Of a stretch of 64,000 nt of DNA, positions 22,301-32,843 are shown one piece after another. The notes below the pieces were generated by a model. It was not told where the DNA came from, searched no databases, and worked only from the letters and a program-made list of their open reading frames with translations. The translations under genes were made by a program, and so were the position numbers. The DNA comes from Azolla caroliniana (taxonomy: Eukaryota > Polypodiophyta): contig JBHGNT010000001.1 in the NCBI GenBank assembly GCA_043228905.1, positions 17,794,001 to 17,858,000 on the forward strand, in the 5' to 3' direction. Positions within the stretch are counted from its first letter, which is position 1. Each line of letters opens with the position of its first letter.

Positions 22301-23640
22301 AAATGCGGTTTCATTTTCAAGTTGCCCCTCGCCCTTCTTCTTTGTTGTATATACAACACGACTTTTTTCTTGGATTTGACGTATTGCATAAACCATTCCT
22401 TGTCCGTTAGATCATGGTCAAGAAGGTCTTCACCACCAGTAACTGCTAATATTTTCTTTTGGCTGACCTCATTGGGTGGTTGAGATTTTGTCTCCTCGTT
22501 GAAGAGAAGCTTTTTTCCTCTCTTCATGTTCTCAAGAGCTATTAGGTTCTAACTTTCAATTGGAGAGCCCTGTATCTGGAGCTTTATCTTCTTCACAGGT
22601 TGTTCTAACAAGTTCTCAAACAACCTATTTAAGAAAGGACATGCGAAAACATAAGTTAGGTGGTCAACTAGATTAAGGTTTTATTTTGTAGAGAATTTGC
22701 ATATAATAGACTTGAATTTGGTATCATAAAGGTAATTTGTGGGTTATTTTTTACTATTTTAAGCTACAATAGGTCATAAAACCTCTATAAATAAGGGCCC
22801 TATTTGTTACAAAATATGGCAAATGGCACTAAAAATGTCTGAATTTGACAGAAAGTTTGATATCTTTTCACATATATACTATATTGTTGCCCCAAAGACA
22901 CAATATTCCTCTTTAAATTTTGTGTTTTATACATGAACTCGATATGGCGTATCGAGTTCATGTATAAAACACATGTACTTTACACAGGAACTCGATACGG
23001 CGTATCGAGTTCCTGTGCAAAACATAAACTTTAAACCGGAACTCGATACGGCGTATCGAGTTCCTTTATAAAACACATACTTTACATAGGAACTCGATAC
23101 GGCGTATCGAGTTCCTGTGCAAAACATAAACTTTAAACCGGAACTCGATACGGCATATCGAGTTCCTTTATAAAACACATACTTTACAGAGGAACTCGAT
23201 ATGCCATATCGAGTTCCTGTAAAAAACACGAACATAATATAGGAACTCAATACAGTGTATCGAGTTCCTCTTTAAAACGCAAACTTTATACAGGAACTCG
23301 ATACGCCGTATCGAGTTCCTGTATAAAACACGAACATAATACAGGAACTCGATACGTCATATCGAGTTCCTGTTTAAAACAAAAACTTTAAACAAAAACT
23401 TGATACGTCGTATCAAGTTTCTGTTTAAAGTTTGTGTTTTACACTGGACCTCGATACGGTGTATCGAGTTCCTGAGTGCTAAAACATTTTTACAAAAATG
23501 TCCACAGTGTAAGAGGCTTACCTGGAGTCCTGGCGCTCTATTTCTTTGAAGACATGGTTGATCTTGTCGATGTTTAGGCGGAGATCTCGCTTTGGTGCTT
23601 CGTGCTCTGTGTTCTTTGTTCTGCGCGTGTGCTTCGTGTG
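19395..23640 (-). pseudogene. ParB-like domain fused to beta-class amino-DNA methyltransferase
   Basis: Six exons can be followed, with GT-AG introns at 22625-23521, 20909-20984, 20687-20769, 20132-20219 and 19747-19822; the last four keep the frame. Exon 2 encodes an unrecognised N-terminal region, a Ser-rich linker (SDSDSSSSNKDED), then a ParB-like fold (LPITHIHWPP, a HRMHVQNLKKKM helix, VVPFIVMV, YFVIGGSHSVEARRQL). Exons 4-6 hold the methyltransferase: DIPYGF (the D/N-P-P-Y motif), VNAIEYIIVGYF, KPQRFMMRLIKMF, then DLFCGT (SAM motif I). DPPY before motif I is the permuted beta-class order of CcrM/HinfI-type enzymes. An acidic tail ends at TAA 19395. Stops at 22549 (TAG), 21794 (TGA), 19864 (TAA) and 19569 (TGA), plus a frame change near 22400, make it a pseudogene here. 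No clear ATG is visible in exon 1. Confidence 0.8.
22925..23472. repeat. Array of 11 palindromes at 51-bp spacing
   Basis: Each unit has a 27-bp core: GGAACTCGATAC, a 3-nt centre (GGC, GCC or GTC), then the reverse complement of the arm. Centres lie at about 22947, 23000, 23051, 23102, 23153, 23204, 23255, 23306, 23356, 23408 and 23459. Spacings are 50-53 bp, six of them exactly 51. Several units have perfect arms of 16-20 bp (22925-22969, 22983-23017, 23285-23327). 23383-23433 has 24-bp arms with one mismatch. Linkers are AT-rich (AAAACA-AAACTTTA). Most units contain two TCGA sites and several CpGs. The array sits in what I read as intron 1 of the methyltransferase gene. Confidence 0.93.
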
Positions 23641-23662
23641 ATTGAAATATGAGGAGGTCTTC

Positions 23663-23671
23663 CTATTTATA
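23663..23671 (-). promoter_or_regulatory. Putative TATA box of the methyltransferase gene
   Basis: TATAAATAG on the minus strand, about 140 bp upstream of the exon 1 donor (CTCCAG then GTAAGC at 23521). Placement fits a transcription start near 23635. Confidence 0.55.
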
Positions 23672-23779
23672 GGGATTGACCACATTGGTTAAAGTAATCA
23701 CAGTCACTTTAACCAGGGTTGGCAAGCTTGAGGGTAGTTAGTTAGTAACCACAGTTACTTTAACCAAAGTTACTTAGGA

Positions 23780-24075
23780 ATGCATCAATGATTAAATAGT
23801 CAAACTAACATATTAATGATTATTTTATAGTCAAACTAACATACAATTACTTTGAAGGTCATGAAGGAAACAATGATAGAGGTTCATGAATGAACCAATG
23901 ATTGATTACTCAAAGCAACATTTTTATGACTCTTAATTGTTTTGTATTAAAGATGTGGCCATGAATGAACCAATGATTGAAATGTCTTATATTTAAAATG
24001 GTGGGCATGAATGGACCAATGATTGAGAAGTTCTATATTAAATATGTGTGCCATTAATTAACCAATGATTTTAAC
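23780..24075 (+). repeat. Dispersed ~20-bp direct repeats between the divergent genes
   Basis: ATGAATGAACCAATGATTGA or close variants occur near 23885, 23961, 24007 and 24051, with a weaker copy near 23782. A second word, TCACTTTAACCA / TTACTTTAACCA, occurs near 23702 and 23754. No gene. Confidence 0.6.
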
Positions 24076-24262
24076 TTTAAACCAACGTATATATGGCTTG
24101 GTAATGATTGTAATTATATTATACTTGATTTAACTTTATACAAACTAGTTTAAGTAATTATTAATATTTTGAATACAATTATGATATTAAAAATAATATC
24201 CTTATGTATTGGATTAATATAATATTAAATAATATAGACATTATATTGAGGGAGCTTCTATT

Positions 24263-24334
24263 TAGAGAGGAGTTTATGTTCAGAGTGGAGTTTATGTTTT
24301 GAGAGGAGTATATGTTTAGAGAGGAGTTTATCAG
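24263..24334 (+). repeat. Four 18-bp tandem repeats upstream of the DUF7869-like gene
   Basis: Four consecutive copies of AGAG(A/T)GGAGTTTATGTT, starting 24263, 24281, 24299 and 24317. They end 58 bp before the ATG at 24392, so they lie in its promoter or 5' leader. Confidence 0.75.
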
Positions 24335-24391
24335 TTTTTTTTATGTTAGCCTAAGCACATAACTTAAAGAGCTCTGTGTGGACCTTAAGCC

Positions 24392-27178
24392 ATGAGTGAA
24401 GACTCACCGTTCTCGATTGAAGAATATTGTTTGTCATCAGACTCTTCGTTTTCTACCGAAGAGTATTGTTTGTCGACAGACTCACCATTTTCTATTGAAG
24501 AATATTGTCTGTCAACAGACTCACCATATTCTATCGAAGAATATTGTCTCAGCTCATCTTCACCTACAACGAATGTGAATAATGACACATGTGAAGAGTT
24601 CTCTATTGAAGAATACGATATTAATAAAGATACGGAGAATGAAGGTAGTGCCAATGAAACATCAAATATCATGGGTGATGGTCACAACAAAGAATTGGAT
24701 AGTAACAAGGTTACACCAACTTCTATGTAGGAAGAGAAATCTGGAAGCCCTATGCATATTAGAAGAATCCCACAAAGAATTCGTCTGGCTAGATTTAACT
24801 TGGTGACATCAGATAAACAGATTGGATTTGATGTCACAAAAATATGTTGTACCCGTGGTTGTATGTCTATGATTGGAAAATCAAAGTTGCGAGAATTAAG
24901 GCGATATTATTTTTCAATGACTAGTGATGAGCAAGACACTTACCCCGGGTCACATATGCAACTAGTGTCTGACAAATGTACGGGGATCAAAGTATCATAC
25001 AAGTATTATATCTTCCATGCACAACAGATATGTAGAGTTGCATTCAAAATTGTGTTATGTGTTAGTAACATGCGGCTACATAGAGTACAACAACGTCTAC
25101 TGAGCAGGGATCTGATGCTCAATTGTAAAGAGGTTCCAAGTATGAAAGGTGCAATTGGAAGATATGATATTGGCTGGATGAAAAGTTACTTTCAGTTAAA
25201 TTGTGAAGTAATGCCCACTATAGGTAGGATGCACCTCTCTGATAATTACACACGTCGGGAAGTTTATGATGTCTATCGATCTGATATGGTGGGCTCACGT
25301 AATAACTTTGTCTCATATAGCCAATTCACAAGATTATGAAGAGCTCGGTTTTCAAATGTTATTATTCCACGTAAAGTACGCATGGGGTATTGCTCCATTT
25401 GTGCAAATCTTAAAAGTTTGGCTAAAGGTGCAAAGACATCAATGGAAAAGGATATGAGTAAGAAGTTACTATAGGAGCATCGTGAGGCACAATCGTTAGA
25501 ATGAAAGAAGGAGATACATCATAGAGAGAAGTGTTTGAAGAGGCCCGAACAATACATGTGCTTAATGATAGATGGTATGGACCAGAAGAAGACGTGCTTG
25601 CCGCATATGCGGAGGCTCCCCAAAGACGTCAATGATGAGTGCCTTGTTCAAATGCACTTGGTGGGATGCTTGGCTTATAATAAGTCAGTTGGACCTCACG
25701 TCTTCATTACATACCCCAATGTTCACAATGACCCTAACCTAACAGTTACAGTGATTCACCAAGTTTTGATGTCTTGGGGCCAACCATTCCCCCATGTTCT
25801 ATACATTCAATTGGACAATACTGCTAGAGAGAACAAAAATTCAACTGTGTTTGGCTATCTAAGTATGTTGGTCAACCAAGGATTGTTTAGAAAAGTGAAA
25901 GTCAATTTTCTTTTGTTTGGCCACACACATGATCATATATATCAGATGTTTAGCACATTCTCCAGACAGTTGTCTCGGCATGATGCTTTCACATTACCAA
26001 AACTATTTGATGTCATTTGTGATGCATATACACCACGCCCAAAAGTGTTACACTTGAAGGAGGTATATGACTTTAAGAGATATATATCAAATGGGGGTGT
26101 TGGGAATGTTAAAGTGCTCGCCCAGTTAAACAATATAAGCTTCAATCACATTTTTATGATAAAGAAAAATGAAACAAGTGGTTCTACTCTTTTGTATGCT
26201 AAACAATATTCATCTTCTACAACATGGGAACCTGAAGGTGGTTGCCAGTTATTACTTTGTATGCCGAGTACAATTGTCCATGGAGCTAAACAAATGCCGA
26301 TTGAGAAGAAAGGACAGTTGCATAGTGACTTCGTATTGGAACAAAAGCGTTTATGGCTCCAAGCCTTAGAAGCAAAAAGAAAGCATATTGAGGCCGCCAA
26401 GAAATATGTCGCACAACAAGACACGTCATGGTGGGATGTATTTTTTAATGATCATAAAGGAATTACAGACAATTGTGTATTTGGTGATAATTGGAATTTG
26501 GAAACGCCATTCACATGGTCGTTGCAACATGATCGTGTAAATAAAACTCTGGAGCAACCAGCAAATGCGATTAATGACAATTTGGTCCATCCACAACAAA
26601 GAGACATTTATGTGGGACCAAGGATGACCAAAGCAGCCGAAGCTAGATGGCAAGGCAATTTGCAAGAGCTCGCGGTGGGGATGTTGATTGCAATGCTGAC
26701 TAATGAGAACTCACATGGCCACCAATTTTGGGTTGGTAAAATTCTAGAAGTGCTAATGCATGAAATAGAAAACACGATCAAGTCTATAAACGTTCATTGG
26801 TACAACACTAGAAGTGCAAATGCTTTTACAGGTAAGTATACATTGGAGATGATTGAATGCCCAACAACAAGAGGAGGTAGGAAGAGGAAGCGAAACATTC
26901 GTAACACCTCGACCCTTGATATCTCTAATGTGGATATCATCGTGTATGACTTCACGCTTACAAAAGTCGGACAATTAAGGAAGTCAACAATAGATATAAT
27001 AAAAGAAAAATTACTAGGTCTACAAGCTGGCTCAAGTTGAAGGCAAACGAGATCTGCTACATATAATCTAGAGTCAAACCATTTGGTTTATGACGAAGAT
27101 AATGCATTGATTGGTACATCCGAGGATGACGAGGAGGAATCCTCATTGTATATTAGTTATAGTAGTGATTCTCCGTAA
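24392..27178 (+). pseudogene. DUF7869-like protein, candidate transposase
   Basis: A single frame runs from ATG 24392 to TAA 27176, interrupted by five in-frame stops at 24728 (TAG), 25337 (TGA), 25472 (TAG), 25502 (TGA) and 27038 (TGA), with no frameshift. Regions in order: four 13-residue repeats (DSPFSIEEYCLST); a domain with CCTRGC, FSMTSDEQ, a helical stretch VSNMRLHRVQQRL, IHL-like MHLSDNYTRREVYDVY and SYSQFTRL; a Cys pair MGYCSICANLK; then LMIDGMDQKKTCLPH, QLDNTARENKN and LFGHTHDHIYQMFS. These last three are the conserved acidic motifs of a eukaryotic uncharacterised family I recall as DUF7869. An acidic tail follows. The spacing of the three Asp motifs would suit an RNase H-like nuclease; that is inference. 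It is divergent from the methyltransferase gene and lies inside the same TIRs. Confidence 0.75.
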
Positions 27179-27501
27179 AGGATTGATCATGAATGTATTT
27201 AAGTGTAACTACATTTCGCTTGTAACAAATTGAGTAATATAAAAGCATGTGTTTTGAATTCTTATGATTTCTAAAAAATAGTTTCTTATAAAATAACATT
27301 GGTTTTAAAGTTTGTGATATAAATTGAGAATGTAACTTTTTGAAATTCCTCTTTTTTTATTTACTTCTAAATCACGAATATAGTGGATTTTAAACCTTTT
27401 TCATAGTATATTTGAACATGTATGATACTGGTATCAATGTGTTTTGTAAAATCATTGAAAAAGCCCTAAAATCAACCCAAATATTCCTTATCCTTCCATT
27501 T

Positions 27502-27537
27502 ATGCGCGATCCTTCCACTTGTGAACGCGAACGTGTT
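27502..27537 (-). repeat. Right terminal inverted repeat
   Basis: Reverse complement of 18313-18348 with three mismatches. Ends CGCGAACGTGTT, followed by TTTG. Confidence 0.8.
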
Positions 27538-29065
27538 TTTGTAATAATTTTCTAATATGAATAGTTGCATTATGACTAGATATGTCGTTTAGGATTAGTG
27601 TTTGAATAGACATGTCGATCCGGAATGGCGGCGTATGTAATCTCACATGCTCACCTATAAAAAAAGGGCATGAACATTGTAATCATTTATCTGTTAATGA
27701 AAGATTGAGTGTCATTCTTATTTTGCCTATAGTACCATCTTATCATTGTGTTATTCTTTCATAAGCGTTTAACTCTTATGGGACAGACCAAACTTCAATG
27801 AAGTAGATCTGGATCGTAGACATAAGGACACTTGTGATTCCAACGCAGATAATGAAAGATCATCCGAATTCTATTTATACTTAATTCTAGTTATTGTTAA
27901 GATCCAATTGCGGTTTGGCAATTATCACCACCCCTCCTACCATGATCTTTGGTAAAGGTTAGCCAAGGATTGGGTATCCAACCCACGAACCTGGAGATTA
28001 GGAACAGACTAAACCAAAGAGCTATGAGTAAGCTCGAGGAAAGCCTGAATGGGAAGAAACTATTTAGGAAGTAAATAGAAGCCATAAGACAAAACCGATT
28101 GTAAGATTTTGATCCATTACCACAGAAAAGAAAGGAAGTTTCATGCAAGAGGGTTTACAAAGTGAAGAATATGCATATAAAGGGGAAGATGAAAGAAATC
28201 TTGACAAGTTGCAAAACATTATGCCCAATTTCCCCAATGTCCATAATGGAAACCATTTGCACATATTGAGCTTGGATAACCTTTTAGGTTGCAGAATGCC
28301 CTTTATAATGTAAAGCAAGAATTGTGGCATGCCACTATTAATTGAAAAAGAACTTAGAGCATATAAAAAATTCCACATGTCAATATCTAATCACTCATGT
28401 ACACTCAAGAAGACAGTCAGGGAATAATATTCACCACAATATGTGTTGATGAACTCATTATAAGATGATATGTGGTAGAGCATATACATAAGGAAAATGG
28501 CATATTGGAAGAAAAGTTCAAGATAAAGGAGCTTGGAGAACTTCATTAATGCTTAGCCATCAAGATAATAATTTGCACATCAGATACAACATGGTTGTCA
28601 CAACAACATTACTCAATGAAAATTCTCGTGAATCATGCAATGATGGAGTGTACAGAGGTACCTACTCCCTTGAAACTGAATGTAATGTTTTGAGTAGAAA
28701 ATGGAGGGAAGTTGCTTGATTTACTCCACTATAACCAAATACCCAAGTAGGACTATTACCTCTATATTACCAAAATTAGGCCCAATTTGACCTCATAGAG
28801 AAAATATAAATATCAATTCAGGCACCATTACAACCCCCTAGTTAAAACATCCATCTCGTAGGAATGTCGTCAACAAAACTACTAGATTTTGTTTTTTTAT
28901 ATTTGCATTTGTCCATGGATAAGTTATTTTCAAACGAATGTCCTACATGTTGGCCATCCATCTGACAAGTTTTATAAATAGACCATTTATAAGGAAATGT
29001 TGTAATGGAACTATTTTATTACAAGTTGAATTTTTGGCATTTTGAATTAGTTGTTCCATATAGTA
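27538..29065. other. AT-rich region without a recognisable gene
   Basis: 27640-27900 has an LTR-like look (CCTATAAAAAAAGGGC near 27655 followed by a pyrimidine-rich leader), but I find no partner copy. 27900-29065 has only short frames. One minus frame at 28064-28378 is not recognised. Confidence 0.4.
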
Positions 29066-29990
29066 TAACTAACGAGAAAGCACTAGAATTAAGATTTAAT
29101 GAAGTTTTGAGGCACAACTATGCAACGAACACAATATCTTAGAAGATAAAGAAGTAGTTGATTGTAACATCAATAGTAATGATTGAAGGGAAAGACAGAA
29201 TACTAGTGTATGACTAATCCAACCGTTTTCATAAAGATTGTTTTCCACTAGAAGTCACATGTTCGTGAGTGGAACTGCTAGGGTTATTCACCAAGAACTA
29301 GATTAAGACATAATGAGAAAGCAGTGGAATTAAGATTTAATGAAGTTTTGAGGTACAATTGTGCAAACCAACACAATATCTTAGATTTTTGAAGTAGAAG
29401 ATAAAGAATTAGTTGATTGTAAGATCAATAGTAACGACCGAAGGGAAAGATAGAATACTAGTGCATGACTAATCCAACCGATTTCGTAAAGATTGTTTTC
29501 CACTACAAGTCACATGTTCATGAGTGGAACTGCTAGGGTTATTCACCAAGAACAAGATTAAGACATAATGAGAAAGTAGTAGAATTAAGATTTAATGAAG
29601 TTTTGTGGCACAACTATGCAACAAACACAATATCTTAGATTTTTGAAGTAGAAGATAAAGAGTAAGTTGATTGTAAGATCAATTGTAACGATTGAAGGGA
29701 AATATAGAATACTAATGTATGACTAATCCAACCGGTTTCATAAAAATTGTTTTCCACTAGGAGTCACATGTTTGCGAGTGGAAGGGGTTATTCACCAAGA
29801 ATTGGATTAAGACGTAATGAGAAAGTAGTAGAATTAAGATTTAATGAAGTTTTGAGGCACAACTGTGCAACGAACACAACATCTTAGATTTTTGAAGTAG
29901 AATATAAAGAATAAGTTGATTGTAAGATCAATAGTACTGATTGAAGGGAAAGATAGAATACTATGATTGATTGTAGGATAAAAAAAGAAT
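29066..29990 (+). repeat. ~250-bp tandem repeat, about 3.5 copies
   Basis: Units start near 29071, 29310, 29568 and 29816 at GAGAAAG(C/T)A(C/G)TAGAATTAAG, and share AAGTTTTGAGGCACAAC, ATCTTAGATTTTTGAAG and a small hairpin TTTTCCACT ... AGTGGAA around CACATGTTCGTG. The last unit breaks off near 29990. No conserved frame. Confidence 0.85.
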
Positions 29991-32829
29991 AGAAGTAGAT
30001 TGATTATAGGATCAATTAAAAGAAGCTTGATTATAAATTTTTTGAGCCTAATAAAATGGTAAAATTCCCCCATGATGTTAAATATCTCTATTCATATATT
30101 TCGTTAATAGCTTTAGTTAGGTGGAGTATGCTTTTTCTTTGATTATCTTTAGCGTTATTTTAAAAGAAGATGATGTGTTACACTATTACCCTTGTGGCAC
30201 CTTTAGTGTGAATACACTAATATTTTACTATGTTACAAAATTGTGTGATGTACATATGTGCACATTTGTTGCCTCAACTTATCTTCTTTACGCGACATCC
30301 ATTCGTTCATGACCATAACACTTTAGTATTGGTGTACAATATGTGGCGAAAACAACACAATGCTAGTGTGTTTAGTTGTGTCCAACTTGTATAGATGCCA
30401 TGTTCGGGCTTAACTTTGAACCTGTGTGTCGCTCGTGTGATCTTCAAAACATGGGGCACCTTCTACCTTAATGAATTTGTGGTCAACCCTCTCAAGTGAG
30501 TAGTTGAGTCGGGCAAGTGTTGCCCAATAAACAACCAAATGTGTTTGATTGCCTATTGGAATAGACTCTTGTGGCCAAAATCTTCCACTACACCCCACAA
30601 CAACAAGTAGTCACATATAATCTTGACGGTAAAGGTGATGTGATTATTTGACTCTTAAGTAAGCTAGGAACAAAATTCTCTTATTATTAACCATGGTAAA
30701 GTTATAATCACATAGAAGATAAGCAAGTTTATAACTTCAATTTCCCTTTGCATGCATTTTCTTCTAGCAATAAGTTTCATAGATTGGGGCAGTTGATATT
30801 CACGAAGGTGAGATCCCCCTTTCAACATTAGTAGTTCTTAAAACATTCCAACGCTAAAGGTATCACACATGTAATAAGCACTTCTCATTTGACTATTTTA
30901 CATTCATAAAAGATTACACTATCGTGTTGTGGTAAAGCTTATGGGTCTATAACCGTCAAATTGTGAATTCAAATTCAAATTAATAGATCGAAATTGTGAA
31001 TTAAAATCAGGTTGATAGATCTAGTGTCACATTCTTCATGTTTCTACTTTGGGATCATCTACATTAATGATTCCTTAACTTGGCACAAGTTGAGGGTTGG
31101 AAAAGATAAATAGTAATGCATGTGACATATACTTTTTGTTGACCGAAGAAAGTGCTAAAACTATCTCACATTCTCCTACGATTTGTGATTTCCTCACGTA
31201 GAAATGTTAGATGTTGAAGAAATAGATAAAACAAGGTTGTCAACACCATTTGCATTAGAAAATTGGGGTACATGGATCATAATGAGAGACGACAATGTGC
31301 CCAATCTAATACCAATTAATTTGCCTCAAGGAATAGAAAATATATCATAGCATCTTGTTTGTTGGGTCACAAAATTTGTCTAGCTTGATAGACTACGAAT
31401 CAAGCTACATATATTTTCTATTCTTATCATTCCAATGGGCCATGCTAGCTCAAAAGTGATTAAGATTCCTCTTTTAAACTATTGTGAGGTGAAAGGGTGA
31501 GCATCTTTCATGACAATAATGACTTCCAATATTGACAACAACAAAAAGAAACCAAACCCGAACATTCAGTATGCATCGAAAGGAACTTTTGAACCACTTA
31601 TTGTGCAAAATGGAAACTAATGCATAGAGGTAGGTAGCTATCTACTACATTTGCATACCAGTAATACAAGTCAATAAATGCTAACGTGATATATATTAGT
31701 TGATATATTGAGTGTTCATCAACCCTGGTATGTTATGGTTTATTTACCCTAAATTGTTATGTAACCAAATCCTAGTTAAAAATGGGGTTTCTATGCACCT
31801 ACCACCCCATCTATAGTATGAGCCATATTCATTTGAAAACCAAATCCCAATTCCGTTAAGGTATTCAAAGAATGGTCATATTGCCAAAATGTTGTAAGAA
31901 TATCCATGTACTTGTACAATGTATGTGGGAATTCCACTTGCATAATATTTACTACATTAAAATGTCAAGTCAAACATTCTATGTGGGGCTATTCAAAATT
32001 ACAAAATCAAGTTGAATATTAATATACAATTTGCAAGCATGTGAGAGATACTTATAACATGTTTTAATACTTTAGCTTCAAAATGGTAATCCCTACATTA
32101 CCACCAAAAATATAAATGACAAACACTATTGCAAGATTTGTATTGTAATCATAATAATTAAGAACTAGTTGAACTTGTGAAATGCCTAGTTTCATTCAAT
32201 TTTTCGTTTTAGAGTCAACAAAGTATTCTTTCCTTGTATTCATACGTGTGCTAAAATCTTCTTCTAAGTTTATTAGTATATATTCACACAATGTTTCCAC
32301 TACGCACACTTGTATTTATTACCAATACCATTGACACCCAATGTAACCTGCATCTAATGTAACAAGCTTGATCTTATCCCTTTATTCCTGAGGATTGGCA
32401 TTATAACAATTAAACTAGACACTTTCAAATGGATCCATAAGCATTACAACTCTGTGCAACAATCTAGACACAATGATTAAAAAGGTATCCTTGTCCTATA
32501 ATTTGACATGCTATGTTTGCAAAGTTCCATTATTAAATACACTTTTTAATATTCAACATCTTAAAAATATTGTGGACATTGATGCTAATACATATTACAC
32601 TGAATTACATGATATTGACCACACTTGCAAAAATGAGTTTGAATCTAGAACGTATTATAAAGCACACATTCTTCATGGTGAAGGAAGAGCTTTGCTATTA
32701 GTTATAAAACCCTCACCATGCATGTTTTACATTAGAAGTTATGGTCACGCATAACAGTCGACAACGGTTTGGTATGAACAGAACCAAACCGCGGAACGAC
32801 GGCTTAACGGTTCAAACGGTTCGGTTCGG
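29991..32829. other. AT-rich region, nothing recognised
   Basis: Only short frames. A 93-codon frame at 32473-32754 and shorter ones near 30121 and 30410 have no motif I know. No repeats or RNA genes seen. Confidence 0.5.
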
Positions 32830-32843
32830 TTTAGGGTTTAGGG
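32830..32843 (+). repeat. Two plant-type telomere-like units
   Basis: TTTAGGGTTTAGGG followed by seven T. Too short to imply a telomere. It sits in a stretch rich in GGTTCGGTT-like words. Confidence 0.5.

Larger units (their letters stand above)
18313..27537. mobile_element. 9.2-kb TIR element with ParB-methyltransferase, DUF7869-like gene and palindrome array
   Basis: Inverted repeats at 18313-18348 and 27502-27537 match at 33 of 36 positions and share TCGCGTTCACAAGTGGAAGG. TTTG lies directly outside both ends (18309-18312 and 27538-27541), a possible 4-bp target duplication. Between them are two divergently transcribed genes, each spanning about 3-4 kb, with an array of eleven palindromes between their coding bodies. 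No LTR, gag, RT or integrase is present. Gene content, TIRs and architecture suggest a cut-and-paste DNA transposon. I cannot assign it to a named superfamily. Both genes are broken by stops. Confidence 0.75.

Noticed and set aside
22231-22527. Separate small gene upstream of the ParB region
   Set aside because: It joins upstream exon 1 in frame and runs into the ParB-coding frame with one frame change near 22400, so it is better read as part of the same gene.
22925-23472. CRISPR-like array
   Set aside because: Regular spacing and palindromic repeats, but the spacers are near-identical AT-rich linkers, there are no cas genes, and the host is a plant.
32830-32843. Interstitial telomere
   Set aside because: Only two TTTAGGG units inside other GGTTCGG-rich sequence, expected by chance at this scale.
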